Assembly: GCF_030272615.1 (NCBI RefSeq)
Contig: NC_081405.1
Span: 160,476,317-160,540,316 of the forward strand
Direction of reading: 5' to 3'
Source: Cryptomeria japonica
Lineage: Eukaryota > Streptophyta > Pinopsida > Cupressales > Cupressaceae
DNA: 64,000 nt
The notes under the pieces are model-generated. The model made no database searches, was not told the DNA's origin, and saw nothing but the letters and a program-made list of their open reading frames with translations. The translations under genes and the position numbers were made by a program. Of this stretch, positions 33,690 through 45,246 are shown one piece after another (positions within the stretch are counted from its first letter, which is position 1; the number at the start of each line of letters is the position of its first letter).

Positions 33690-35560
33690 GCTATACTTGT
33701 CAAAGATTAGGACAAACATCGGGTTGCTGACTTCTCTTGTGAAGAGATGGCACTCAGAGATGTGTACGTTTCATTTTCTGACTGGCAAGATGTGAGTCAC
33801 TTTAGAGGATGCATATAAGATATTGCAAGTTCCAATCTATGGGGATCTCTTAGTTTATGAGTGAGAGGGAGACATGGATGCACTCCGATGAGTCTTCGTA
33901 GAACCAAATCTAGAGTTGATACTGGGACACCTGAGTTAGGATATTAGGAATTCCAATAGATAGAGGTTGGCAGCTATGGTGGGAGGGATGATCAGTGGGT
34001 TCTTATGTCCCGATAGAGCTACACAGGGTCTAGCTATTAGATGGGGGAGGACTTTGGAGATCCTCGTGATTGAGCACAAGAGATTCACATGGGGGCCACA
34101 CATTTTGGCACATCTATACCATGAGTTGCACTAGTTTGTTTACCATGGTGGTTGTGGATTGGGGTTACACTTCTACACTTGTGGGCATATGAGCATATTG
34201 TTGTGACTAGACCTATTCACTTTATATTTAGAGGACACTGGGAGTTTTATGCACATCTATATAGCATGATTACTTCCCAACCACAGATTGAGAAGATAGA
34301 TTACTGGTGGCGAGTTATAGATGATATTGATAGTGTTATATGGAGGTCATATTTAGACTATGAGGCCTGGGAGGAGGATACTACAGAGCTACCATTTTGT
34401 TTTAGGAGCAGATATCTCATTGGGTGGACTTTGTACATTTTGGATAGGCATTTGATCGACAGGGTATGTAGGCAGTTTGGTTGACAACAAGGGATGCCAC
34501 GAGGTTCAGGTGAGTTTTCCCAGACAGTTAGGGAGCAGAGCTGCTGGGGACCCATTTTGTCATACGATGTAACAATTTCATAGTTTGAGAAGATGGTACC
34601 TATGCCATGGGATATGCTGCCAGATATTATTGATGTGGGCATGAATGATGAGTATATATCCTATTTTGTAGCTTATCCCTTTTCGATACTGATAGACCCA
34701 ACATAGTCCATTCCTGTAGAAGAGGAGGAGGAGGATGATGAGGATGGGGTTGGAGGCCAATGAAGGAGACAAAGGAGATGGGGAGCCAAGAGGATGGTAA
34801 GAGGCAGAGGTGGACCCAGGGATTGAGGGAGGGTAGAGGGTGCTAAGGGAGGTGGAGAGGTAGGGCAAGGAGGTAGACCACTAAGTCCACCCAGGGGTAG
34901 AGGAGGACATGTGTTACAAGTTACAGCCCATGTACAGGGATAGGGATAGGGCCTAGCCAGATGGGCACAGGTACAGGTACAAGATGCCCCACAATAGGGT
35001 GAACAAGAGGAGGGTGTACAGGGGGGAGATGAGGAGGAGGATGCGATACTTATGCTTCCAGAGCTCACATAGGCCTAGGTCAATGAGATTGAGGATCTCG
35101 AGAGGGATGTGACTCGATTGAGGCGACAACTGGCAAATATGTAGCGAGAGAGAGATGAGGCCATACAAAGATATGCAATCATCAAGGAGACCATACGGGT
35201 TGCTAGGGCTATAGCTATAGGTGACACCACATCAGGGTTTTCTTTTTGCCTCCAAGAAGGGGACAAGATAGCCTACTAGAGGAACCTCTATTATGCAGTA
35301 GTACCTCTAGAGTTGAGGGCAAGGAGCTAGAAGAGAGCTTCACACTCTACGACTTCTAGTCGAGATAGGAGGGTAGCATCTATTGGAGGAGTCATGGGTC
35401 CACACGCACCACCAAGGGGAGGAGGAGGGGACAGACAAGGTGATCCAGGGGCGGGTACTTCGAGTGCTCAAATTCCACCGAGGCCAACTAGCTCCAAGGG
35501 GGGATCATCATCATAGCTCAAGAGAATCCAATTTTGTATCAGTTTTTGTATGATGATATA
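33690..35560 (+). pseudogene. Plant mobile domain (PMD) gene relic, antisense to element H
   Basis: The plus strand encodes a decayed PMD: RWHSEMCTFHFLTGKM then VTLEDAYKILQVPIYG at the N-terminal side, TWGPHILAHLYHELH, GVTLLHLWAYEHIVVTRPI, FRGHWEFYAHLYSM and YEAWEEDTTELPFCF. The TFH-GKM-VTLED and LLHLWAYEH blocks are hallmarks of the family that includes Arabidopsis MAIN and MAIL1, proteins for silencing and genome stability whose relatives occur in transposons. A Glu/Asp-rich stretch (about 34718-34745), a Gly/Arg-rich region and a probable coiled coil (EIEDLERDVTRLRRQLANM) follow. Stops include TAG near 34129 and TGA at 34482; frames shift near 34150. It lies between the integrase of H and its 3' LTR on the opposite strand. 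Confidence 0.75.
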
Positions 35561-35803
35561 GGCACCTTCGAGTGATTTTGTAGCCATATGAGATTTTGAC
35601 ATCATTGTATCATGACACTTATTATATATATATATGAGATAATCCATCCTTGCAATAGCTATATGCATGTGTTCATGTGTGATGTTCTATATGCTTCATG
35701 ATGATTTTATGATGCTTATGATTCTATTAAGATGATGCATGTTACATATTTTATTATAATGTCATGATGCTTACTGAGATGGATATGTACATGATGAAAT
35801 GGA

Positions 35804-37132
35804 TGTAAGGAAAGTAGAGGGGTATATGCTCTCCTATCATCAATTCTAAAGGGATAATCAGGCAAGGGAGTATTTTAATTTCAATTTGCAATACATTACA
35901 ATAAACATAGACAAAAGAACACCAAATAAAGACACCAGATATACGTGGGAAAACCCACCACCAAGAAGATTCCTTTATTCAATAAATAGTACAATTACAA
36001 TAAATTCTCAGATCTTCTTTTCAGACTCTATTCTCAGAACTCCGTTCTCACCACATGTAGACACCTCTCCACTCGGCTTCTTCAACTTCCACCGTATCAG
36101 CTACTTCCTCGACCACCTATATATATACCAAACATTCCTCTATCATTTTGTATATCGGCCTTGTAACCATCGAGTAATAGCCTATCCATCCACAAACTCG
36201 TGGAAAACCTTTTAGCCCACATTCATCTAGAAGTCAGGTCAGTTTGTATTCAAATACATCGACAGAAACATTTCACGTGTCTACCTACAAGTGTTTTGGA
36301 CTTTAGTCAGGGTGACCATCCACAGTCGGATATTTCTTCATTGGCCCATCAAAAACATTACTCAGAAGTTACCCCGATCTCCGATCACCAGTAGATGACC
36401 TCATCGGCCCATCAGAATAACAAACAACCAATTCTTCTGATCTCTGATGATGCCCCGATCACTGAAAGCAATCCCGGTTATCCGATCTTCCTTGATCTCT
36501 TTCTGTGCTCTGCCACATGGCACCCCTTGATTGGTTTTGGGTCCATACCCTGACATCTTAGCATGACCTCAATATCAATCCATAATTCTTCTTTGTTGTT
36601 GGGTCGTGATGGAAAGTCTCACAAACAATTTCCCATCATGACCTAGCGACCACCATTGGATCTTCTGCAGTCATCGTCCTATCATTTCGATTTGCTCGGC
36701 CTTTAATTCTCTTGAGTCGCTCACTTGTTGGGTCCCACCACTTGGTCGCCATGTTACAAGGGATATTCCAACAAGTAGTTTCCCATTGCGACCTAGCAAT
36801 CACCGTTGGATCAACCTTGATCATCTTCCGATCATCCTGGACTTGCTGGCCAGTTAACTTCGCTTGAGTGCTCTCTTGTCAGGACCCATCACTTAGTGAC
36901 CATGTCATGAGGGAGATTCTAATAAGTAGTTTCCCATCATGGTATAGCAACAGTCATTGGATCTTTTCACTTGACTCTCAGATCTACTCAACTTGCTCAC
37001 CCGATAGCTAATCACAAGAAGAGGATTCCATCGGTCCATTTGCAAGAGTCAAACCGATAGCTGTTCTAATGGGATAGGTTACTACGATCAACCCGAACAC
37101 TAGTCAGGATAATTCGAGGCATATTTCCAACA
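35804..37132 (-). repeat. Element D 3' LTR
   Basis: It runs from tgtaaggaaag to atatttccaaca, 1.33 kb. Near its left end is atacgtgggaaaacccacc, the counterpart of the LTR motif in the other copia families. It aligns with 39214-40490 plus 41540-41597, including a block built around gacctagcgaccaccgt. Confidence 0.88.
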
Positions 37133-38308
37133 ATCTCACACTTGCCAAGGAATTTACTAGACCTTTCTACCATGCTGAACACTTACAGACCACACTAAGA
37201 ACCATGGACTCTAAAGCCCATCAATGCTGATATACCATTCGATCATAAAACATCAAGAAACAAAAATTAACATGTGTACCTATGTAGAGAAGTCTCATCT
37301 CTTTCATGAACACTTCCACCTTCTACGATGCCACTTCCACAGGCCATACATAGAAGCTATCCACTAAGAAAATTACAACTTTGTCTCTTGAGTACAGAAA
37401 AAAGTCATGATCCAAAACTAACCAAATGTACAAACATTTGTTACAGACATAGCTAGAATAGCACCAACAGTAAGTGCTAGCACATCCAACTACACATACC
37501 CTTAAGAGATCATTAACATGTACAACATGTTACTCACAATCTCAAGCTCCACATGCAATACACACCAAGGAGCTCCCACTGCATAGGTAATCTCAACCAT
37601 TTACAACATCTCATAGAAGTGAAATAATATTTGTACCAAGAGCTTTCTCAATACTAACTGGTTACAAAGAACCTGCAAGCAAGTCTTCACAGCACCTTGT
37701 ATCATGCCCTTCTACACTCACCTCTAAAATGTCAACTATGTTATAACAAATGAATGCATCTCAGTTGGACCTATTAATCATTCCAACACATACCTCTCTA
37801 GCCACAAGAGAAAGATAGCACCATCTCTGTTTCCATGTATCCATGAGCACCTTGTAATTGATCAACACATGCCAACCTCCAAATGCATAACCACATTATC
37901 ATGAAGTATCAAACAATATGATCAATGTACTCAAAATATAGAAACAAAACCAAGATGAATGTCAAAGTTCCAACTGTAGAAGCAGGAACATAAACATGAC
38001 ACACATGATCTAAAACATCTCATCCAAAGAGATTACATGCTCTATATGAACATAACCATATTATGTCAAAAAACTCTAAATGCATCTCAAGAGTGTACCC
38101 AGACATAATATAAAACATCCTAACTAAGGAAAACAACATCTCTACCAAGGAATTATGAATCCTCAAGATGTTAGCATCTTCAGTCACATGAAGATCATCC
38201 ACCATCAAGTGATGAATCTGCATCACTGCCAAAGACCCATGGTACCCAATCTCACAAGGCATCATGATTGAACCAGACACCATCAGACATTTGTCTTGCC
38301 AAAGTAGC
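37133..38308 (-). other. Element D non-coding 3' interior
   Basis: No pol domain could be read on either strand. A 135-codon frame at 38020-38427 overlaps the end of gag out of frame and has no recognisable motif; it may be decayed sequence. Parts of this stretch match relic K (25605-26794), so it is a conserved family feature rather than junk unique to this copy. Confidence 0.6.
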
Positions 38309-39106
38309 TCAAAAGGCATCTCCATCCTCATTCTGTGAGGATGCACAAGACAAAGAATTTGAAGAAAACTTGTTTCCTTTCTTCTTCTTCTCTTTGCAAT
38401 CCTTCTGAATGTGACCAACTTGCCCACAGTTCCAACACTTTGCTTTGGATTTCTTTCCAGGAGCAGAACTTTCCTCTAACTTGGATTTAGACTTCGTGTC
38501 CTGTGTCTTGCCATGAATAGCAAGGGCCTCTTTGACCATCTTAGAAGATTTCCTTCGTGTTTCTTCTGATAGCAACAAAGCAACCACTTCTTCCATCTTG
38601 AAAGTGGTTGTTGTGCTTCCAATGGCCATTACCATATGATCCCATGTGTTAGGCAGAGAACACAATAGAAGCATACATTGATCTTCGTCATCAATCTTGA
38701 CTCCCATGAAAGTTAGTTGAGCAACCATCATGTTGAAAAAATTCAGATGATCTACAACAGATGTACCCTCGTCCATCTTCAAGGAATACAACTTCTTCCT
38801 TAGGAACAACTTGTTTACTAGAGATTTCCCCTGATAGATATCTCCAAGTTTCTTCCACAGAAAATGTGTAGTCTTTTCCTCATGAACATTTAATAGAACA
38901 AAGTCTGCCAAACAGAGTCTAATTAATCCTCTGGCTTTTCTATCTGCAAGATCCCAGTCTTCTAGCCTCATGCCTAAAGGTTTTTGTCCAGACACAGCAA
39001 ACCACAGATCTCGATCAACTAGAAAATATTCCATCTTGAGTTTCCACAACTCAAAGTTTGAACCGTTGAACTTATCAATCTCCACTCATCTAGGAGTGCG
39101 TGCCAT
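38309..39106 (-). pseudogene. Element D gag
   Basis: ATG at 39106 opens the frame, with one in-frame TGA at codon 7 (39086-39088); the rest is open for about 258 codons. It reads VEIDKFNGSNFELWKLKMEY, the copia gag opening, then FLWKKLGDIYQGKSLVNKLF and LPNTWDHMVMAI. A basic linker leads to an intact zinc knuckle CWNCGQVGHIQKDC near 38375-38440 and a Lys-rich, Ser-rich tail. This is the best preserved gag in the window and belongs to a different copia lineage from A and B. It would package RNA, probably with enzymes supplied by another element. Confidence 0.9.
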
Positions 39107-39195
39107 CTCAATCTGCAAACAAAATACTCTACTAGACTCCCACTAAAAACATAATTGACACAAAACAACCCTCCCCAACAAGGATAACACAACTA

Positions 39196-39213
39196 AATAG
39201 CTCTGATACCACT
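39196..39213 (-). promoter_or_regulatory. Element D primer-binding site
   Basis: Minus strand reads AGTGGTATCAGAGC directly after the 5' LTR, matching the initiator tRNA-Met primer consensus with no mismatch in TGGTATCAGAGC. Confidence 0.88.
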
Positions 39214-41597
39214 TGTAAGGAAAGCAAAGTATGGAATACGCTCTCCTATCATCAATTCTAAAGGGATAATCAGGCAAGGGAGTATTTTAATTTTAGTTTG
39301 CAATACATTAAGATAACCACAGACAAAAGAACACCATATATAGACACTAGTTATACGTGGGAAAAACCTTACGGGTAAAAAAACTACCACCAAGAAGATT
39401 CCTTTATTCAGTAAACAACACGGTTACAAAAATTCTCAGATCTTCTTTTCAGACTCTGTTCTCACCACATGCAGACACCTCTCCACTCAACTTCTTCAAC
39501 TTCCACCATATCGGCTACTTCCTCGACCACCTATATATATACCAAAAATTCCTCTATCAATTTGTATACCTGCCTTGTAACCGTTGAGTAACAACCTATC
39601 CATTCATGAACTCATGGACAACCTATTATCCCACATTCATCCGGAAGTTAGGTCGATTCGTATTCAAATACATCGACATAAACATTTCATGTGTCCGCCT
39701 ACAAGTCTTTTGGACTTCGGTTCGGGCGACCATCCATAGTTGGATATTTATTCATTGGCCCATCGAAAACATTACTCAGAAGTTACCTTGATCTTTGATC
39801 ACCAATAGATGACCTCATCAGCCCATTGGAATAACAAACAACTAGTTCTTCCGATCTTTGATGATTCCCTGATCACCAAAAGCAATCCTGGTTGTCTGAT
39901 CTTCCTTGATATCTTTTTGTGCTCTGCCATGTGGCACCCCTTGATTGGTTCCAGGTCCATGCCTTGACATCTTAGCACAACCTCAATATCCACCCAAAAT
40001 TCTTCTTTGTCACTGGGTCGCGATGGAAAGTCTCACAAGAAATTTCCCATCGCAACCTAGCGACCACCGTCGGATCTTCTGCGGTCACCATCTGATCATT
40101 TTGATTTGCTCAGCCTTTAATTCTCCTGAGCCACTCACCTATTGGGTCCCACCACTTGGTCGCCATGTGAGGGATATTCCAATGAGCATTTTCCCATTGC
40201 AACCTAGCAATCATCGTTGGATCAACCTTGATCGTCGCTCGATCATCTTGGACTTGCTCACCAATTAACTTCACTTGAGTGCTCTCTTGCCAAGACCCAT
40301 CACTTAGTCGCCATGTCGCAAGGGACATTCCAACAAGCAGTTTCCCATCATGTTATAGTGACAACTATTGGATCTTTTCACTCGACCGTCAGATCTACTC
40401 AACTTGCTCACCCGATAGTTAATCAGAAGAAGAGGACTCCACCGGTCCATTCGCAAGAGTCAAACTGACAACTATTCTAATAGGATAGGTTGTTAGGTCC
40501 TAGAGACAATTGAGAGGGGGGGGGGTGAATCAGTTGTCTAATAAATTCAAACCAAAAACTAATTAACCAACTTAATGCTTAATACCGGTAAACCAGTTAA
40601 GTATGCCGGTAGACAGTGTTAACAGTAAATTGCTATACTGGTAAGGATTAATGCATGAAACATAAATATAAAGTCATCCACAACACATAACACCAATATT
40701 TGTATGTGGAAACCCTATAAGGGGAAAAACCACGGTGGGAAACCTTACCCACAATCAAATGATACTACTGCAGATAGTAAGTGTACATAAATGGGGTCTG
40801 CACATGCAGAAAGGCCAACAGCCTAGAGCTCACTGCTCAATCACAAAATGGGAGTCATACTGACTACAGTTGGATGGTTAAATCCAATAAGAATGTACTG
40901 CACAAAATAGCATCTTCATATGCTGGATTCAGTACCGGTGTAATGCTGATATGCTTTTACAAAAACCTAACTTCACCTTCAAATGATGTCTTCGTGTATA
41001 TCCCTACTTGATCTCGCATATACCTTCACTTAATTCTTTTTCGCATTCCACACTTGATCTTACAAATAAGATCTTACATTTATACCATACCCTAAGACCA
41101 ATTTTAGTAGGTCGGCTCTACAAGATATTACAATAAAAACATTTTACAAACAATATAATATCCGATGCAATAACCGATTGAACATGTTGGCTTAATGCAT
41201 TTACAACAATAATAAATCATCTCCATAGCATGCCATGCTGATCTGGAAAAGATAAACCTACCGGTGCAACCCTAGATAACCTGGACCTATTTGCCGGGAA
41301 AAGCAAATATGCAAATATGAATATACCAATGATTAATTCTTCAAAACAAAGTGTCCACACGATGTCTTCAACATTACCAAGTGTCTTCCATATCATTCCA
41401 GGTACCGGTGAACAATATATCCTACCAGTGAACCATATACCAGTAACTGTTGCACAGTTTAGTTGCTTGCCGGTGAATGTTGCTGGATCTCCAAAGTAGG
41501 TGTTGACATCAATGACAAAACCATACCAAAATACCAACATAGGTTACTCTGATCAACCCAAACACTGGTTAGGATAATTCAAGGCATATTTCCAACA
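39214..41597 (-). repeat. Element D 5' LTR, interrupted by solo LTR E
   Basis: It opens tgtaaggaaagcaaag and ends atatttccaaca. The D sequence breaks at 40490 and resumes at 41540, where the taggt duplication lies. It differs from the 3' LTR by many substitutions and small indels; for example an extra block near 39365 gives ccttacgggtaaaaaaac. Confidence 0.88.
40491..41539 (-). repeat. Solo LTR E (copia-like) with perfect TSD
   Basis: It is a 1049-bp unit from tgttaggtcctag to ataccaaca, flanked by taggt at 40486-40490 and 41540-41544. It contains ten G in a row near 40516, tatgtggaaaccctataagg near 40700, and many ccggt words. These features and the ttgacatcaatgacaaa end place it with the long copia LTRs in minus orientation. 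Only one LTR is present and the interior was lost. Open frames inside it (40781-41011, 41217-41540) are LTR sequence, not genes. Confidence 0.92.
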
Positions 41598-41602
41598 ACA
41601 GA

Positions 41603-43016
41603 ATGTATTTTTGTTCTTTTTTGGAACTATATGTATGCTTATGAGGTATATACATGATGAGATGCATGATATATATAGTTTTGTCTTTTACGTTGTATAT
41701 GAAAATTCAAATGCTAATCAGTGATGTATGCAGGATGTGATGCTATCATGATTTCTAAATGCAAGTGTATTATGTGCTAACATGCATGTAATGATGTAGG
41801 TGAAAGCTATATGAAATGCAGATCTTTTTGGTGTGTCATTATACTCAGTCATATGATACCAAGATACATGGGCTCAGGAAGGGATAGCAGAAAAAGGGGA
41901 TGGAAGGTAGAAGATATGGAAGTGAAAGAGATTCTTGGGCTATTATCAACATTGAGCTTTATTATGGCAAATAGGTTATGACCATCTAGGTATAGGTTTG
42001 AACTAGAAAAAAATTGTACCCTTTTGCATGGAGATCAGATAGTCACAAACAAGAAATTCCCCAGTTCATACTAGAATCACAACATCCTCATATCCTTGGA
42101 CAAGCCATAGTATTACTGAGTCAATCCACAGACAAAAAAAATAGTAGGTGAATCATACCCCATCCTCGCCTTTCTTTTTCAGACATCCTAGAGATAGAAT
42201 CTCTAGTCAGAGACATCCTGGAAAAGATAAAAGGCATGTCACCTTACACGATGAAATCAAAAGAAAAATAAGACTTGACACCAACACATAATGAAATCCT
42301 CATGTTATTTGTGTTTCTTGCCACATATGTTAACATGTTTGATTTGGTCACAATGTTGTTATCCTGACAAAGGACAAGTTATGCTAAAAACCATGTTGTT
42401 GCCAAAGTTTGCTGAAAGATTTTATTTGAAAGCCCACTGTTGCTTGTGTCTCATTTGAAATTGATTGAATCCATGAAACTAATACTTTATTGCAAAGAGG
42501 AACACAACTTTATTGTGGATTGGCGATGCAAGTGATCTTTTATTGCAACATGTGCGTGAAAAGAAAGAGGAATGAAAAGACAATGCTCCTCAAAATATGC
42601 AATGCTCAGGGTACCACTTCCATCGCTAGATTTTGGATTTTGCCCCACTTATAGATTAGACCTAATTTATTATGGAAGGAAATGGTAAAAAGGGAGGTTT
42701 ATTATGAATGGCTAACCAATCTTAGGTAGATCAATAACAATCCATGATGGGAATTGGTAAATTTATTATGGAGGAGTAGATTGCGAGTGTGTGCAAGTTG
42801 AAGGGATGAGATTGAATCCTAAAGGAGGGAGGAGCAATGTCTCTACACATGGCACTAGTAACCTAGTTTTCACCATGGTACTTGCCCAGGGCGCCACTGA
42901 AGTGGTTTTCACCATTTGACAGATTTTATTCTCTTCACTTTTTTTTATTTTTTTATTTTTTTGTGTCACAAGGCGTCTGTTTGTTAGGTTTTCACCAAGT
43001 AACGATTTTTCTATTT
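41603..43016. other. Element H interior between PMD relic and integrase
   Basis: This continues the H sequence broken at 35803. No clear protein is readable. Near 41940-42130 the plus strand has short in-frame patches that might be more of the antisense gene. Around 42935-43075 is a T-rich low-complexity stretch (A-rich on the minus strand) just beyond the integrase end. Confidence 0.5.
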
Positions 43017-44476
43017 TTATGATTTTTTTGTATTTTTGATATTTTTTTTTATTTTTTTGTATTTTTGACGAAGGATATTTTGAAAAACTATGTAAAACCT
43101 GTGAAGGTGCATGCTATTGATAGGATCCTTCAAAGGTTCTCCATCTGGTGTTGAGAGATGATATGCACATGATCCATTAACTGTTGTGATGACATAAGGA
43201 CCAAGCCAATTTGGTTCAAACTTGCCCTTCTTTTCACAATCTTGATGATTTTTAGGATTTTCTCTGAGAACTAAGTCACCCACCTCAAATGTATGAGGTT
43301 TTACCTTGTGATTTTAGCTACGACTCATTCTTTTTTTATATGCTTTAAGATGATTAAAAGCAATTTGTCTACGCTCATCCAATAATCCTAGATCTTGTAA
43401 GCGGGAGACCCTGTAATCTTCATTATTGATTATATTGCACAAAGAGACTCTTAGGGATGGTAACTTGACCTCAATAGGAAAGATAGATTTGACACTATAG
43501 ACAAGTGAATAAGGTGTAGCTCCAGTAGGTGTATGAACACTTTTGCAGTAGGCCCAAAGTACAGGGTTGAGTTAGATATGCCAGTTACAGCCAGCGTCAT
43601 CGACTATCTTTTTTAGGATTTTAAGGATAGTTTTATTAGATTCCTCAACTTGACCATTACCTTGGGGGTAATATGGGGTGGAAAAGTGATGATGTATATG
43701 GAAATAATCACAAAGCTCACAAACATCTTATTTCTTGAAAGGATGCCCATTATCTATGACAATGGAAAGGGGAACACCGTAGCGACAAATGATATAATTA
43801 AGGATAAAAGTTTTTATTTGCTTTCGGGTGACTTGGATGAGAGGAACGGCTTCAATCTATTTTATAAAATATTTTGTGGTTGTGATAATGAATTTATGAC
43901 CATTGGAAGAGGGGGGTGTATCTTACCTATGAGGTCAGGTCCCCACTAGCAAAAAGGTCATGGAGTAGTAATTGGTTGAAGTTCCTGTGCTGGTGCATGA
44001 ATAAGGTCTCCATGAATCTGACATTTCTTACACTTTGTGACAAACTGATATGAGTATTTTTCTATAGTAGGCCAGTAGTATCTAGTCCTCATCAATTTCT
44101 TGGCTAAGCTTGGACCACTAGAGTGAGCACCACAAATACCTTTGTGAACCTCACACAACGCAATTTGAGTTTCATCACTTTCTAAGCATCTAAGAAGAGT
44201 ACCATCTAGATCCTGATGATAAAGGTTATTGGATAAGATGACATATCGGGAGGATTGGTGAATGAATGTATGACATTTATTGTTGGAAACATCGGGTGGA
44301 AGGATATTGTCACGAAGGTAAGTGAAAATGGCACCATACCAGGGGGAATCGGGACCAACAACACATATCATCTTAGTGGGAGTAATCTCATATGAGGAAA
44401 CCAGAAGATTATCCACCAAGAACTCATAGAGAGTCTCATTTTGAGGTGTATCAATCAATGAAGCAATGGTAGCCAT
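43017..44476 (-). pseudogene. Element H integrase
   Basis: The minus strand gives a gypsy integrase. The zinc-binding HHCC region is EVHKGICGAHSSG...CKKCQIHGD. The core has GPDLIGKIHP (first Asp), VIDNGHPF (second Asp) and YPQGNGQVEESNKT (Glu). The C-terminal part has NHLKAYKKRM, PHTFEVGDLVLREN and GKFEPNWLGPYVI. Catalytic and zinc ligands remain, but TGA and TAG near 43950 and further stops and frame changes break it. No chromodomain is seen, in keeping with the Tat lineage. Confidence 0.9.
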
Positions 44477-44523
44477 GACATCTGCATCTCGATTGTTATC
44501 CTTGGAATCTGTTCAAATATTAT

Positions 44524-45246
44524 CTATGTGAAATATTGCTTGAAGTCATCCACCATTTTCTTGTAAGGCATTAACTTTTCATCTTTAGTTTGATAATCAT
44601 CATTTGCTTGACAAATTACAAGTTGAGAGTCCCCAAAAACATGAAGTTCTTGGATCTTCCATTGAACTACAATTCGTAGTCCTTTTGTTAATGCTTTGTA
44701 TTCTGCTATGTTATTAGTGCAAGGGAATGACAATCGATATGACTTAGAAATGGAGTCCCCTTGATGTGTGATGAAGAGGATACCAACTCCTGCTCCATGT
44801 TGTATATATGAACCATGAAAATATAATTGTCACCACTATGAGAATGGATTCATTTGAGAATTCCAAGAGAATAGGAGAGTCATCAATCATAGGTTCATCT
44901 TCTATTGATCTGCAATAGCCTGTCCTTTAATTGGTTTTCTATTCACATATTGAATGTCGAACTCGCTCAGAATCATAACCCATTTAGCTAATCTACCAGT
45001 GAGTGTTGCCTTATTTAGAAGATTTTTTAGTGGATCTATCCTTGCAACAAGCTTTATTTTATGAGATAGCATGTAATGTAATCATTTTTATGAGGGAAAA
45101 ACAACAACAAGACATGCACGCTCAATCGACATGTAGAGCTTGTAACCAATCAATGTGTGACTGATATAATATACTACTCTTTATTTTCCTTCATTTTCTT
45201 GTTGCACCAAGAGTGCCCCCAGTGTTGTTTGCGTAGTTGATATGTA
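44524..45246 (-). pseudogene. Element H RNase H regions (two)
   Basis: From the right edge, the first RNase H of gypsy type is readable: LGALLVQQENEGK, YISHTLIGYKLY, then GRLAKWVMILSEFDIQYVN. Further left a second RNase H-like unit gives CTNNIAEYKALTKGLRI and ELHVFGDSQLVICQAN, with the Glu and Asp of the active site. Two RNase H domains in tandem are a described trait of Tat elements. A gap with stops separates them (about 44750-44920). The domain is severed from RT by element F, whose TSD atgta begins at 45242. Confidence 0.85.

Larger units (their letters stand above)
35804..41597 (-). mobile_element. Copia-type element D with gag but no pol, nested in H
   Basis: LTRs at 35804-37132 and 39214-41597 (the latter interrupted by E) bound an interior of only 2.08 kb. 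The primer site next to the right LTR is of initiator tRNA-Met type. The interior has one gag gene and a non-coding rest; no protease, integrase, RT or RNase H is visible. This is the layout of non-autonomous terminal-repeat elements that keep gag. Flanks atgga (35799-35803) and acaga (41598-41602) agree at three of five positions. Sequence of H continues on both sides. Confidence 0.85.

Noticed and set aside
34673..35068. Ser/Pro/Cys-rich minus-strand frame of 131 codons
   Set aside because: It mirrors the acidic and Gly/Arg-rich tail of the PMD gene on the plus strand and has no motif of its own.
41217..41540. 107-codon minus-strand frame
   Set aside because: It lies wholly inside solo LTR E. 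Its start is the LTR end sequence and it has no protein motif.
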